Assembly: GCA_965200765.1 (NCBI GenBank)
Contig: OZ241380.1
Coordinates: 2,418,001 to 2,482,000 of the forward strand
Direction: 5' to 3'
Source: G965200765 sp965200765
Lineage (GTDB): Bacteria; Pseudomonadota; Gammaproteobacteria; Arenicellales; JAJDZL01
Length of the DNA: 64,000 nucleotides
The notes under the pieces are model-generated. The model saw only the letters and a program-made list of their open reading frames with translations, ran no database searches and had not been told where the DNA came from. This document shows, piece after piece, positions 43,577 to 53,012 of this stretch. Position numbers and translations under genes: made by a program. Position 1 is the stretch's first letter; every line of letters starts with the position of its first letter.

Positions 43577-46012
43577 TTATACTCGTTGCTCCAATTCAAC
43601 AGATTGCCGTGGTTTGCTGAAAGATTTGGAGTCGAACTGACCATTGCCATTTTGATGAGTAAGTTGTTGCTGGCTTGCTTCGCGCATTTCATCACAAGCT
43701 GCAAGAATTCTTTCAGGCGTCGCCGGAGCATCAAGATTCGGGCAGATTTTGTGGTCTGCAATGCTGGCAACAGCATCTGTTATTGCATTGAATACCGATA
43801 CTGCGAGATTGAGGGGCGGTTCGCCGATTGCTTTTGAGCGGAATACCGTATCTTCCCGATTCTTGCTCCATTCTACAAGTCGCATTCGCATGTCCGCGGG
43901 ACGATCACTGGCAACCGGAATCTTGTATGTTGACGGAGCATGTGTCTGAAGTTCACCGTCACGGTTCCAATACAACTCCTCACTGGTTAGCCAACCCATT
44001 CCCTGAACAAAACCACCTTCAAGTTGACCCAAATCAATTGAAGGATTGATTGAACGTCCTACGTCGTGCAGGATATCAATTCGCAAAATTTTGGTTTCTC
44101 CCGTCAATGTATCAATAGCAACCTCTACAACTGCAGCTCCGTAAGCACTATAGTGATAAGGTCGCCCTTTCATAGTTTTGGCGTTTACTCCTATATCAGG
44201 ATTCTTGTAAAAACCGGATGATGAAAGAGATACCAAGTTCATGTAAGCGTGATGCACCAGTTCCGCAAATTCAACAAAATTCTGTCCAATTCTGACTGCT
44301 CCATTTTTGAACTCAATGTCCTCGACCGGCGTATTGTAGTGACTGGAAGCAAAATCAATCAGGCGTTTCTTTAGACTGCGTGCCGCAATTTGTGCTGCTG
44401 CTCCATTCATATCCGTACCCGACGAAGCCGCGGTCGCTGTTGTATTCGGAACCTTGTCTGTAACAGTGCTGGTAATTTTAATTTTGCCAAGGTCAACTTG
44501 AAATTCCTCGGCTACTATCTGGGCAACCTTGATGAATAGTCCTTGTCCCATTTCCGTACCACCATGATTCAGCATAATACTGCCATCTTGGTAGATGTGA
44601 ATAAGCGCTCCGGCCTGATTCAGAAAAGTTGCGGTAAAGCCAACGCTGTATTTAAGGGGAAGCAAAGCAATTCCTTTCTTTAACCAGGGACTGTTTTTGT
44701 TGAAATGGCGAATTTGTGTTCGACGGTTGGAGATATCAGAAGACTGTTCAATTTCCTCGATGATTTGCGGCAGGATGTTATCTTCAATCTTCCAGTCATA
44801 CGGCGTAATATTTCTGTCCTCGACACCATAAAGATTCAACTTGCGTACTTCCAGAGGATCCTTGTTCAAATGAATTGCGATCCGGTCCATAATTCGTTCC
44901 GCCGCCAGCAAAGCCTGAGGTGAGCCGAATCCCCGAAACGCACAACTCGTGCAAATATTTGTTTTGCAAGCGTATCCCCGGAAGCGTGCGTTTTCGAGAT
45001 AATAAGCACCGTCGCAGTGATAGATTGCTCGTTGAAGAATGTAAGGCGATTGGTCCGCGGAATATCCACCATTTCCGGCAACAAGCATATCTATTGCTGT
45101 TATGCGTCCTTCGTCGGTAAAACCGACATCGTAATCAAATAGAAAAGCGTGTCGCTTTCCAGTCAAAATCATGTCATCATCCCGGTCAAGACGACATTTC
45201 GCCGGTCGTCCGGTCTTTTGAGCCGCAAGCGCGGCAACTGCAGCGAAATGTGTCGCCAGTGTTTCTTTTCCCCCGAAAGCTCCACCCATTCTTCGAACTT
45301 CAACAGTTACAGCATTCGCCGGCTTTCCGAGTACGCGAGCTACAAGATGCTGAACAGCAGAGGGGTCTTGCGTCGCACAGTAAATATGCATGTCACCCGA
45401 TTCTTTGGGTACCGCTAGCGATACTTGCGGTTCAAGATAGAAATGCTCTTGCCCGCCGCACTGAACTCTGCCTTTCAATCGGTGGCGGGAACTCTTTAAC
45501 GCACTTGATGCATCTCCCTTTTCGAGAACAATAGGGTCGCCAAGGAAAGACCTGGCTTTCAAAGCATCTTCTATAGTCAGTATCGGTTCCAGATCTTCGT
45601 AGGAGACTTGAGCGCTCCTTACAGCACTTCGGGCTTGATGATATGAATCCGCCACTGCCGCAAAAATGGCTTGTCCGTGGAATTCTACTATGCCATCTGC
45701 AAAAACCCGATCGTCAGACAATTGGGCATGACCAAAATCATTGCTTCCTGCGATGTCCGAGGCCGTTAATATTGTCTTTACACCACTTGCTGATTCAACA
45801 CCTTCAAGATTTAAACTCTTTATCTTTGCATGAGCGCGAGTGCTCATCCCGATTTGAACATGCAATGTATTCGGTGGTTCAGGAATGTCATCGACGTAAA
45901 CAGCCTCGCCGGTTACATGTTTGCTTGAACTGTCGTGCTCAAGTGGTTCCGAGACACCGCCGATGATCTCGTTTTCGATCAATTCAGATGAATTATTACT
46001 AGCCTGTACCAT
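43577..46012 (-). CDS. xdhB: Xanthine dehydrogenase-type molybdenum subunit
   Basis: This 811-residue molybdopterin subunit hydroxylates a purine or related heterocycle. It has the N-terminal HVTGEAVYVDDIPEPP, RMGGAFGGKE, CRLDRDDDMILTGKRH, AFRGFGSPQALLAAE, the cofactor-binding TDKVPNTTATAASSGTDMNG, and GEPPLNLAVS with the catalytic Glu. These match the two-subunit XdhAB enzymes. The start overlaps the xdhA stop by 14 bases. The last ~35 residues are a Gln/Ser-rich tail. The XdhC cofactor-inserting factor is not in the window. It is the last gene of hyuA-hyuB-xdhA-xdhB. Confidence 0.92.
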   Translation of the reverse strand: MVQASNNSSELIENEIIGGVSEPLEHDSSSKHVTGEAVYVDDIPEPPNTLHVQIGMSTRAHAKIKSLNLEGVESASGVKTILTASDIAGSNDFGHAQLSDDRVFADGIVEFHGQAIFAAVADSYHQARSAVRSAQVSYEDLEPILTIEDALKARSFLGDPIVLEKGDASSALKSSRHRLKGRVQCGGQEHFYLEPQVSLAVPKESGDMHIYCATQDPSAVQHLVARVLGKPANAVTVEVRRMGGAFGGKETLATHFAAVAALAAQKTGRPAKCRLDRDDDMILTGKRHAFLFDYDVGFTDEGRITAIDMLVAGNGGYSADQSPYILQRAIYHCDGAYYLENARFRGYACKTNICTSCAFRGFGSPQALLAAERIMDRIAIHLNKDPLEVRKLNLYGVEDRNITPYDWKIEDNILPQIIEEIEQSSDISNRRTQIRHFNKNSPWLKKGIALLPLKYSVGFTATFLNQAGALIHIYQDGSIMLNHGGTEMGQGLFIKVAQIVAEEFQVDLGKIKITSTVTDKVPNTTATAASSGTDMNGAAAQIAARSLKKRLIDFASSHYNTPVEDIEFKNGAVRIGQNFVEFAELVHHAYMNLVSLSSSGFYKNPDIGVNAKTMKGRPYHYSAYGAAVVEVAIDTLTGETKILRIDILHDVGRSINPSIDLGQLEGGFVQGMGWLTSEELYWNRDGELQTHAPSTYKIPVASDRPADMRMRLVEWSKNREDTVFRSKAIGEPPLNLAVSVFNAITDAVASIADHKICPNLDAPATPERILAACDEMREASQQQLTHQNGNGQFDSKSFSKPRQSVELEQRV

Positions 46013-47477
46013 TGAAGTGTCCTCTGCTGCCGATTAGATTTACGGGTGCTTTCGCTTTGCCGAATTCAAGAAACAGTTTGAATAGCAAATTCTTTGCGCA
46101 TTGCATACGATAAGCCGAACTGGCCCGCATATCTGTAATGGGTTGAAAGTCTGTTTCAAGTTTCTGCATCGCAATATTGATTGCTTCCTCGTTCCACTGC
46201 TCTCCAATCAGGGCCTGTTCTGTTATGTATGCACGCTTCGGAATCTCTGCCATTCCTCCATAAGCAATTCGCACATCAATAACCCGATTTGATTCAATTC
46301 GAATATTGAAAGCAACACAAACAGCCGAAATATCCTGATCAAAGCGTTTGGATATCTTATATGCAATAAACTTGTGCGTTGGCTTCCATTTGGGAAATAC
46401 AATTTTCTCTACAAATTCCCCGGGCTCCCGATTCTGCCTTCCATATGAGACAAAAAAATCTTCCAGGTCCAACTCCCGTCTTCGACTTCCGCATCGTAGT
46501 CCTATTCGTCCGCCCAAAGCAATCAGTGCGGGCGCCATGTCTCCAATGGGAGAACCATTTGCGATGTTGCCGCACAGGGTTCCTGCATTTCGAATCTGGG
46601 TCGAACCAAATCTTCTCAGGAGTTCGGAAAAATCGGGTTGCAAGGTTGCAACCGCGCTGACTAAATCGGAAAGAGTTGCACTTGTCCAGACAACAATTTC
46701 ATCCTCACTCACATCAATTTTCTTCAAATCCTTGACCTTGCCTGTGTAGATGACAGTTTTCAGTTTTCTGCCTTGCTTTGTGACCCAAAGGCCAACATCT
46801 GTTCCACCAGACAGTATAGTTGCGTCAGGGTGCTTCTCATACAGCGAGGCAAAGTCGTCGGCCGTAGATGGAGCGAAAAACAATTGGTTTTCATGTTCCA
46901 GTGCAAAATCACTTTGTTGATTCAATTGAGTCAGCATTTCTGCAGTCGAAGTTTCGCATTGCCGAAATCGATCGGGATTTTTCAGTTGTTTCATGCGGTG
47001 GGCAGCACTGATGATCGTACCGTATCCTGTGCAACGACACAGATTTCCAGCCAGCGAATCGCAAATCAGCTGGTTATCCAGTGAACTGTAATTTTTGTCC
47101 AGAGCAAACAAAGACATGACAAAGCCCGGAGTACAAAATCCACATTGCGAACCATGGCAATCAACCATTGCTTGCTGTGCAGGATGCAGAGTTCCGTCAA
47201 CCGCTGCAAGATTCTCAACAGTAAGCAATTGATGTCCGTCTATCGTAGGAAGGAATTGAATACAGGAATTTACAGAGCGATATTGCATTTTTCCTTTGTG
47301 CGGATTGCCGAGAACCACCGTACACGCACCGCAATCTCCTTCACCACAACCTTCTTTTGTCCCTGTCATACCTTCAACCGTTCTCAGGTAATCCAAGACA
47401 GTCGTCGTTGGTGAAATACTGGACAAGGTGCGCAGTTCGTCACCCAGCATAAAGCGAATTGAAGTACGTGTGGACAT
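45999..47477 (-). CDS. xdhA: Xanthine dehydrogenase-type FeS/FAD subunit
   Basis: This 492-residue electron-transfer subunit has a plant-type [2Fe-2S] domain (CGEGDCGACTVV), a second [2Fe-2S] domain (CGFCTPGFVMS and CRCTGYGTI), and a FAD domain (ILSGGTDVGLWV, TLCGNIANGSPIGD). It passes electrons from the Mo subunit to NAD+. It lies 57 bases after hyuB on the same strand, which links heterocycle oxidation to hydantoin hydrolysis. Confidence 0.92.
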   Translation of the reverse strand: MSTRTSIRFMLGDELRTLSSISPTTTVLDYLRTVEGMTGTKEGCGEGDCGACTVVLGNPHKGKMQYRSVNSCIQFLPTIDGHQLLTVENLAAVDGTLHPAQQAMVDCHGSQCGFCTPGFVMSLFALDKNYSSLDNQLICDSLAGNLCRCTGYGTIISAAHRMKQLKNPDRFRQCETSTAEMLTQLNQQSDFALEHENQLFFAPSTADDFASLYEKHPDATILSGGTDVGLWVTKQGRKLKTVIYTGKVKDLKKIDVSEDEIVVWTSATLSDLVSAVATLQPDFSELLRRFGSTQIRNAGTLCGNIANGSPIGDMAPALIALGGRIGLRCGSRRRELDLEDFFVSYGRQNREPGEFVEKIVFPKWKPTHKFIAYKISKRFDQDISAVCVAFNIRIESNRVIDVRIAYGGMAEIPKRAYITEQALIGEQWNEEAINIAMQKLETDFQPITDMRASSAYRMQCAKNLLFKLFLEFGKAKAPVNLIGSRGHFNGTG

Positions 47478-47533
47478 TGTGCTCGGTATTTTATCTGTAT
47501 TTTGACCTTTGATTCATACACAGAAGTCCAAGA

Positions 47534-49456
47534 TCAAACGACTTCGTTCAGTTTCCATGCTTCCGAGTTGTCGACCGCAAAACAATCAGCGTCCGGATTT
47601 TTCCAGTTTGGCGGGCCTGTGATTTCATTATTTTTCACTTTTTCTTCAAAATACGGACCTCGGTCAAACATCAAAAGCGGTTTGCGAGTTGAGCGAATTT
47701 TGACTCTGAGAAGTTTCGTTTTTTCATGGTCAACCTGAAAATCATGACCATCCCGCTTCAATTCAACTCCATAAGAGTTTCTCGCTTCTTCTACGGAAAC
47801 CAGTCCGCAAACCACATCGTAGCAAACTTTCTCGGGTTCTCGTTCGACCGGATCGCCCCAACCACCTCCACCGGTCGTTACAATACGCACAATTCCGCCG
47901 GCAGGCACTTTGAGTCCGTCTGACATGCCATTAACTTCGGTAACTGATCCATCATCGTTGAGAATGGATACCCCGTAGCATTTTCCATAGCTACCACCAT
48001 TTACTCCGACACAACCAAATTTGGAACGATCCGCGTTTGACAGCAACGTAGCATCTTGAAGAGCTCGAACATGCTTGTCATAGCCAAATCCTCCTCTGCG
48101 ATAGCCAGCACCTCCAGAGTCCATGGCAAGACCAAGGCTTTCAATTCGGATCGGGAATCTTGTCTCCGAAAATTCCACCGGAAGATTGCGGGAATTGGGT
48201 ACGATATGAACCACATCGCTTCCGTCCGCCCATGGACGCCCCGGACCGCCGCCGCCAAGAACTTCGCGAAAGAGATAGAAATCCAGATTGGTGTTTCCAC
48301 CATGCAATCCCCAAATCCTGATTGTCTCGTGATCTGCCGGCATGCGACCTTCGGTGGCCTTGGCAAGCAATCCTGCAAACGTCCCCAGTACGCGCAAAAA
48401 CAGGAAAAACCTCATGCCAGTAGGCTTCCCAAAATTTGGTGTTACCAAAGTGCCTTTCGAAGGAAATTTGACTTTGATTACATCCAGAACACCTTCATTG
48501 GAGTCGATCTCGGCGGCGCGTTCGGGTGAATCAGCTAGTGACCTGAGTACAGGGGCAACAAATTTACGAATGAATCGACCTTCAGTGTAGTCAATTGGCC
48601 AATTGATGGGCCCGGCCGCTTCCGGGTCTGTACCTGTAAAATCAAGCAGAATTCTGTCTTTGGTTTTGGTCATTGTCAAGCGAAGTGCATGAGTTTTGCC
48701 TTGCTGAACTCCGTCGTTTTCCACATAATCTTCCCAGGAATAAACGCCATCTTTGATTTTGGGCAACAGTTCCCGGCGAAACGTTTCAGCAACATTCTCA
48801 ATGATTGCATCATACGCTTGTTCCAAAACATCAATCCCATAGCGCTCGGCAAGCGCAAGAATTCGCTTTGACCCCAATACCGCCGCACCGATTTCGGCAT
48901 CCACATCTCCCCTCAAATGCTCCGCCAATCTTGAATTACGAAAAATAATCTTGTAAGCCGCTTCGTTCAATACACCTCTTTCATAGAGTTTTATCGGGGG
49001 TATCACAAGCCCTTCACACCATTGGTCTGTTGCATGGACTGGCAAACTTCCCGGCACCATTCCGCCTACATCATCGTGATGTCCGAAAACTTGACTGAAT
49101 CCAATCAAGCGTTCTTCAAAGAAAATAGGCACAGTTGTGCACAAATCCGGAACATGGCCAATGCCCCCGCACGAATTGTAGGGATCATTCCAGAAGAACA
49201 CATCACCCGGGTGAATGTCACCATCATCAAAATATTCAAACACAGGTTCAACGAGAGCAGAATAGGATCGACCTGTAAGTTTTCGACCGCGAGCATCAAA
49301 CAGGGCAACTCGATAGTCGTGCTGGTCGCGGATCATGGGTGAGCGCGAAGTACGTTCAACCGCGGCTTCGATTTCAAGTTCTGCAGAACGGATTGTTCCC
49401 GTAATCACTTCCAGTTCAATCGGACCAAGCTTGTGTTTCCTTTCAGGTCGTTTCAT
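47534..49456 (-). CDS. hyuB: Hydantoinase/oxoprolinase family subunit B (HyuB, N-methylhydantoinase B-like)
   Basis: Start ATG 49456 overlaps the hyuA stop (ATGA); a longer frame to 49507 runs inside hyuA and is not preferred. The ~640-residue protein has the HyuB core: RSPMIRDQHDYRVALFD, FFWNDPYNSCGGIGHVPDL, GHHDDVGGMVPGS and GGGGPGRPW. About 70 extra residues follow the usual GGGGWGDPVER end. With HyuA it performs ATP-dependent ring opening of N-methylhydantoin, hydantoins or 5-oxoproline. Exact substrate is not readable. Confidence 0.85.
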   Translation of the reverse strand: MKRPERKHKLGPIELEVITGTIRSAELEIEAAVERTSRSPMIRDQHDYRVALFDARGRKLTGRSYSALVEPVFEYFDDGDIHPGDVFFWNDPYNSCGGIGHVPDLCTTVPIFFEERLIGFSQVFGHHDDVGGMVPGSLPVHATDQWCEGLVIPPIKLYERGVLNEAAYKIIFRNSRLAEHLRGDVDAEIGAAVLGSKRILALAERYGIDVLEQAYDAIIENVAETFRRELLPKIKDGVYSWEDYVENDGVQQGKTHALRLTMTKTKDRILLDFTGTDPEAAGPINWPIDYTEGRFIRKFVAPVLRSLADSPERAAEIDSNEGVLDVIKVKFPSKGTLVTPNFGKPTGMRFFLFLRVLGTFAGLLAKATEGRMPADHETIRIWGLHGGNTNLDFYLFREVLGGGGPGRPWADGSDVVHIVPNSRNLPVEFSETRFPIRIESLGLAMDSGGAGYRRGGFGYDKHVRALQDATLLSNADRSKFGCVGVNGGSYGKCYGVSILNDDGSVTEVNGMSDGLKVPAGGIVRIVTTGGGGWGDPVEREPEKVCYDVVCGLVSVEEARNSYGVELKRDGHDFQVDHEKTKLLRVKIRSTRKPLLMFDRGPYFEEKVKNNEITGPPNWKNPDADCFAVDNSEAWKLNEVV

Positions 49457-51507
49457 TGGGCGTTCTCCATAATCAAGTTGCCAAAATTGTCGATTTTCAC
49501 ATGCCATGCTTCGGGCACAACAATGGTGGCACCGTATTCTTCAATGATTGCAGGACCGTTGATTTCGTGTTTTTTTCCAATTTCCTTTCTCAGGAAGATA
49601 GGACAATTGCACCAGCCGGTTCCTCGCCAGTACGATTTTCGATAGGAAGCAGGTACCAGGTCACCATGATTTCCGCTTTCAAACTTGGGTTGCCTGGGGC
49701 GGTGTGCTTCACCCACAGCTTGTACGCGCAGGTTGACCAGTTCCACATCCTGTTTGCCTTGATAGTGAAATCCAAAAGTTTCTTCATGAATCCTGTGAAA
49801 ATCTTGCCACATGAAATCAATGGCATCGCTACCGTTTGATCCTTCCGGAATCGGGACATTCACCTCGTGGCCTTCGCCAACATAGCGAACATCAGCAGAT
49901 CTCAACATTGCCACCTGATTCGGTTGTACGCCTTCCCGAACGATGTTTTCCAGTCCGGTTTGTTCCAATTTGCGCCAGTTTTGATCAATCTCGTTTGTAT
50001 CGGCGGTAGACTGCTGTCTCACAAGAGTTCGTATGTAATCCTGCTTTACATCGCATACATGCAATCCGTACGCAGAGAGATTGCCGGGATTGGGCGGTAC
50101 CAGAACCGTTTTCATTCCAAGAAAGTCAGCAACATCTGTAGCAAACAGCGCCCCTGCACCACCAAAGGACACCAACGTGTAGCCGGATGGGTCCCGACCA
50201 CGAGTCGTAGTAACCTGTCGAATTCCATGTACCATGTTTGCTGTCGCAATTTCAAGCACACCGGCCGCGACCTCTTCTGCCGGCATTCCGAATTGAACTC
50301 CCATTTCCCGATACGCTTTCTCGGCCAACTTGTACTCCAGTTTCAGTTCACCGCCGACAATGGCAGGGGGAAACCTGCCCAATACGATTGCAGCATCGGT
50401 AACAGTTGGCCCGTTTCCGCCCCGACCGTAGCAAATCGGACCAGGTACTGCGCCGGCACTTTGAGGTCCAACCTTGAGAGCATGATAGTCATCCACCCAA
50501 GCCAGTGAACCGCCGCCGGTTCCAACAGTCACTATATCCAGCATCGGAGTTTTCACCGGATAGTTCTCGATATAGGTCTGACTGGTGAATTGCGGTGTAA
50601 GGTTGGTTACCAGCGATACGTCTGTTGATGTTCCACCAACATCAAGAGTCAGGATGTCCTTGATTCCGGCCAATCCGGAAAGGTGAACAGCTCCAAGAAC
50701 TCCCCCGGCAGGACCGGAAAGAAGCATGGTGACAGGCTTTTCACCTGCCGTCTTGTAGGTAACAACACCGCCGTTGGATTGCATGATAAGAAAAGGAATA
50801 TCGTTGCCATTGGGTGCAATGCCTTCGGCCGCCCTCAACAGATATTTTTTGCAATAGGGTTTGACCAGAACATCAATCAGAGTTGTCATGGCACGTTCAT
50901 ATTCTCTGTATTCCGGCAGTACCACCGACGACAGGGATACAAACAAGTCCGGATAGTGCTTCTGGATCAATTCCCCGACTCGATTTTCGTGAGCCGGGTT
51001 GGCGTAGGAGTGCAACAGGCAAACCCCTATGCATTTCACACCGGACTGAACCAGATTTGCAACAGATTCCAGTACAGCCTCGTCATCCAATGCTTCCAGT
51101 TCGTTTCCGGAATAATCCAATCGACCAGGTACTTCCCCAACCAAATGAAGCGGCACGAGTCGCGGCGGCTTTACCCAGAATAGTGAATTGCCATATCCAT
51201 CCGGAACAGATTGCCTGGCTATCTCGATCAAATGACGAAATCCTTTGGTAACTAGCAACCCCAGCCCTTCGAACTTGTGCTCCAGAACCGCATTGGTGGC
51301 GGTGGTTGAACCGTGAAGCAGAATGCTGATATCAGACATGGAGCGTTGGGAATCGTCTAGCACTTTTGAAATTCCATTCAGCAATCCGACACTGGGATCT
51401 TCAGGCGTGCTGGGAGTTTTCACCACATACTGATCACCGTTATTTTCATCAATTGCGACGATGTCAGTAAATGTTCCCCCTGTGTCAATTGCAATGCGCA
51501 AGCTCAT
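49453..51507 (-). CDS. hyuA: Hydantoinase/oxoprolinase family subunit A (HyuA, N-methylhydantoinase A-like)
   Basis: ATG 51507 (MSLRIAIDTGGTFTDIVA) is the normal family start; the frame extends to 51558 without conserved sequence. The ~684-residue protein has an actin-like ATPase fold: the phosphate-binding DTGGTFTD, LLHGSTTATNAVLE, DVGGTSTDVSLV, and SFGGAGALFATDVA. Together with HyuB it uses ATP to hydrolyse cyclic amides. It is the first gene of the minus-strand hyuAB-xdhAB set and is divergent from the BMP transporter. Confidence 0.88.
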   Translation of the reverse strand: MSLRIAIDTGGTFTDIVAIDENNGDQYVVKTPSTPEDPSVGLLNGISKVLDDSQRSMSDISILLHGSTTATNAVLEHKFEGLGLLVTKGFRHLIEIARQSVPDGYGNSLFWVKPPRLVPLHLVGEVPGRLDYSGNELEALDDEAVLESVANLVQSGVKCIGVCLLHSYANPAHENRVGELIQKHYPDLFVSLSSVVLPEYREYERAMTTLIDVLVKPYCKKYLLRAAEGIAPNGNDIPFLIMQSNGGVVTYKTAGEKPVTMLLSGPAGGVLGAVHLSGLAGIKDILTLDVGGTSTDVSLVTNLTPQFTSQTYIENYPVKTPMLDIVTVGTGGGSLAWVDDYHALKVGPQSAGAVPGPICYGRGGNGPTVTDAAIVLGRFPPAIVGGELKLEYKLAEKAYREMGVQFGMPAEEVAAGVLEIATANMVHGIRQVTTTRGRDPSGYTLVSFGGAGALFATDVADFLGMKTVLVPPNPGNLSAYGLHVCDVKQDYIRTLVRQQSTADTNEIDQNWRKLEQTGLENIVREGVQPNQVAMLRSADVRYVGEGHEVNVPIPEGSNGSDAIDFMWQDFHRIHEETFGFHYQGKQDVELVNLRVQAVGEAHRPRQPKFESGNHGDLVPASYRKSYWRGTGWCNCPIFLRKEIGKKHEINGPAIIEEYGATIVVPEAWHVKIDNFGNLIMENAQ

Positions 51508-51614
51508 ATTTTCTAGGCCCGTGTTACAAAAAATTCTGATAGCGGATACGATATCCATTGACAGGGTAATTGATTATAGTCATAATGTCAATGCCAATCC
51601 TTTTGATTGGACGT

Positions 51615-51630
51615 AATTTGTTGTCAAATT
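51615..51630. promoter_or_regulatory. Candidate operator between hyuA and the BMP transporter
   Basis: AATTTG-TTGT-CAAATT is a perfect 6-bp inverted repeat in the 180-base divergent spacer. The wider sequence GTAATTTG...CAAATTTAC is symmetric apart from one extra base. A related word, TTTGACAAATTG, occurs upstream of the IclR gene near 59550, so both may be bound by that regulator. Inference only. Confidence 0.35.
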
Positions 51631-51689
51631 TACTGAAATGTGAAACTGTACAAAGCAGCTTCGCAAACATACAGTGAGGTGTTGGTAAT

Positions 51690-52781
51690 ATGCGAAAGTT
51701 GAAAATTCTGTTGGCAGCCGTGGTCGCGCTCTGTGCAACCTCAGTACAAGCTGCTGTAATGCTGGATGGCGATCCGAAAATAGCATTTATCTATCTTGGC
51801 CCCACCAACGACGGTGGTTGGACCGAAGCGCACGACATTGCGCGTCAAAGACTTGCAAAGGCACTCGATATGGAGATTGCCTATTCTGAAAATATACCGG
51901 AAGACACTTCCAAAGTACGACAGGCAATTGATTTGTATGTAAAACGGGGTTACAACATCATCGTTGGTACTTCGTTTGGATATGGAGATGCCTTTTTGGA
52001 AGCGGCCGAAGCCTACCCCAATGTGGCTTTTATGAATGCGGCCGGAATCACCAATTCAGGCAATCTTGAGAGTTTCTATGCACGAACTTATCAAGGCTGG
52101 TATTTGGCCGGCATGATTGCCGGTGCCAAGAGCAAAGACGGAAAACTTGGAATGTTGGCCGGTTTTCCGCTCGGATTGGTGAATTGGGATATCAATGCGT
52201 TCGCTCGCGGTGCCCAGGAAATTAATCCGGACGTAGAAGTGAACGCGGTGTTTGCCAACACTTGGTATGACCCGGTCAAGGAAGGTCAAATTGCCGAAGC
52301 ATTGCTTGATGGCGGTGCTGATGTTATCGCAACAGACTTGAGTGCCGCATCGGCTTTGAATGCCGCCGAAAAACGCGGCAAAATGACAGTGGGCTTTCAG
52401 ATTGACATGTCAAGACATGCACCCCAAGGTCATCTGGCCTCAGTCATCTTTAATTGGGATGCACATTTGCTTCCAACGATCAACAACATCATTGCCGGTA
52501 CCTGGGAGCCATCCGAATGGGGCGCATTTGTCGGTGTCGAGATTGACGCGGTAGCTTTGGCGGGAGTAACCAGCGATCTGCCCGATGATCTGAAATCAAA
52601 AATCGCAAACGCACTTCAGCAGATGAAAGATGGAACACTGACCCCGTTTGACGGCCCGTTGTACAACCAGAAAGGCGAACTCGTTGTAGAAGAGGGAAAG
52701 TCTTTGGATGATGCAGGATTGTGGAACATGACATATTTCATTCAGGGAATCACAGGCACAATGCCGGAAGGCGGCAGCTGA
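51690..52781 (+). CDS. BMP-family ABC transporter substrate-binding protein
   Basis: This 363-residue periplasmic protein has a clear signal peptide (KLKILLAAVVALCATSVQA). The BMP/PnrA-like fold begins KIAFIYLGPTNDGGWTEAHD and has GTSFGYGDAFLEAAEAYPNV and ARTYQGWYLAGMIAG. Family members bind nucleosides, purines, riboflavin or similar heterocycles. GAGGTG precedes the ATG. It heads a full transporter operon, and the neighbouring purine/hydantoin enzymes suggest a heterocyclic nitrogen compound as ligand. Confidence 0.92.
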   Translation: MRKLKILLAAVVALCATSVQAAVMLDGDPKIAFIYLGPTNDGGWTEAHDIARQRLAKALDMEIAYSENIPEDTSKVRQAIDLYVKRGYNIIVGTSFGYGDAFLEAAEAYPNVAFMNAAGITNSGNLESFYARTYQGWYLAGMIAGAKSKDGKLGMLAGFPLGLVNWDINAFARGAQEINPDVEVNAVFANTWYDPVKEGQIAEALLDGGADVIATDLSAASALNAAEKRGKMTVGFQIDMSRHAPQGHLASVIFNWDAHLLPTINNIIAGTWEPSEWGAFVGVEIDAVALAGVTSDLPDDLKSKIANALQQMKDGTLTPFDGPLYNQKGELVVEEGKSLDDAGLWNMTYFIQGITGTMPEGGS

Positions 52782-53012
52782 TTCTGGCTGAAGCCAAACT
52801 TTCCAACGCGCAATCCAGCTTTTCATTCAAGTTAGCAAGTTGAGCTGGGTTGCGTATTTCCCTGCACCTCTTTGCCAGTATTTGTCTCAGGGTACTTATA
52901 ATCGGATGGGTACGTGTAATTCCTTCCGTTAATCGCCAAAACGAAACACGATACGCAACTTCACTCTGGAATTCAGTGGACGAATACTGTTTGACTTGAT
53001 TTGGTCCCCAAA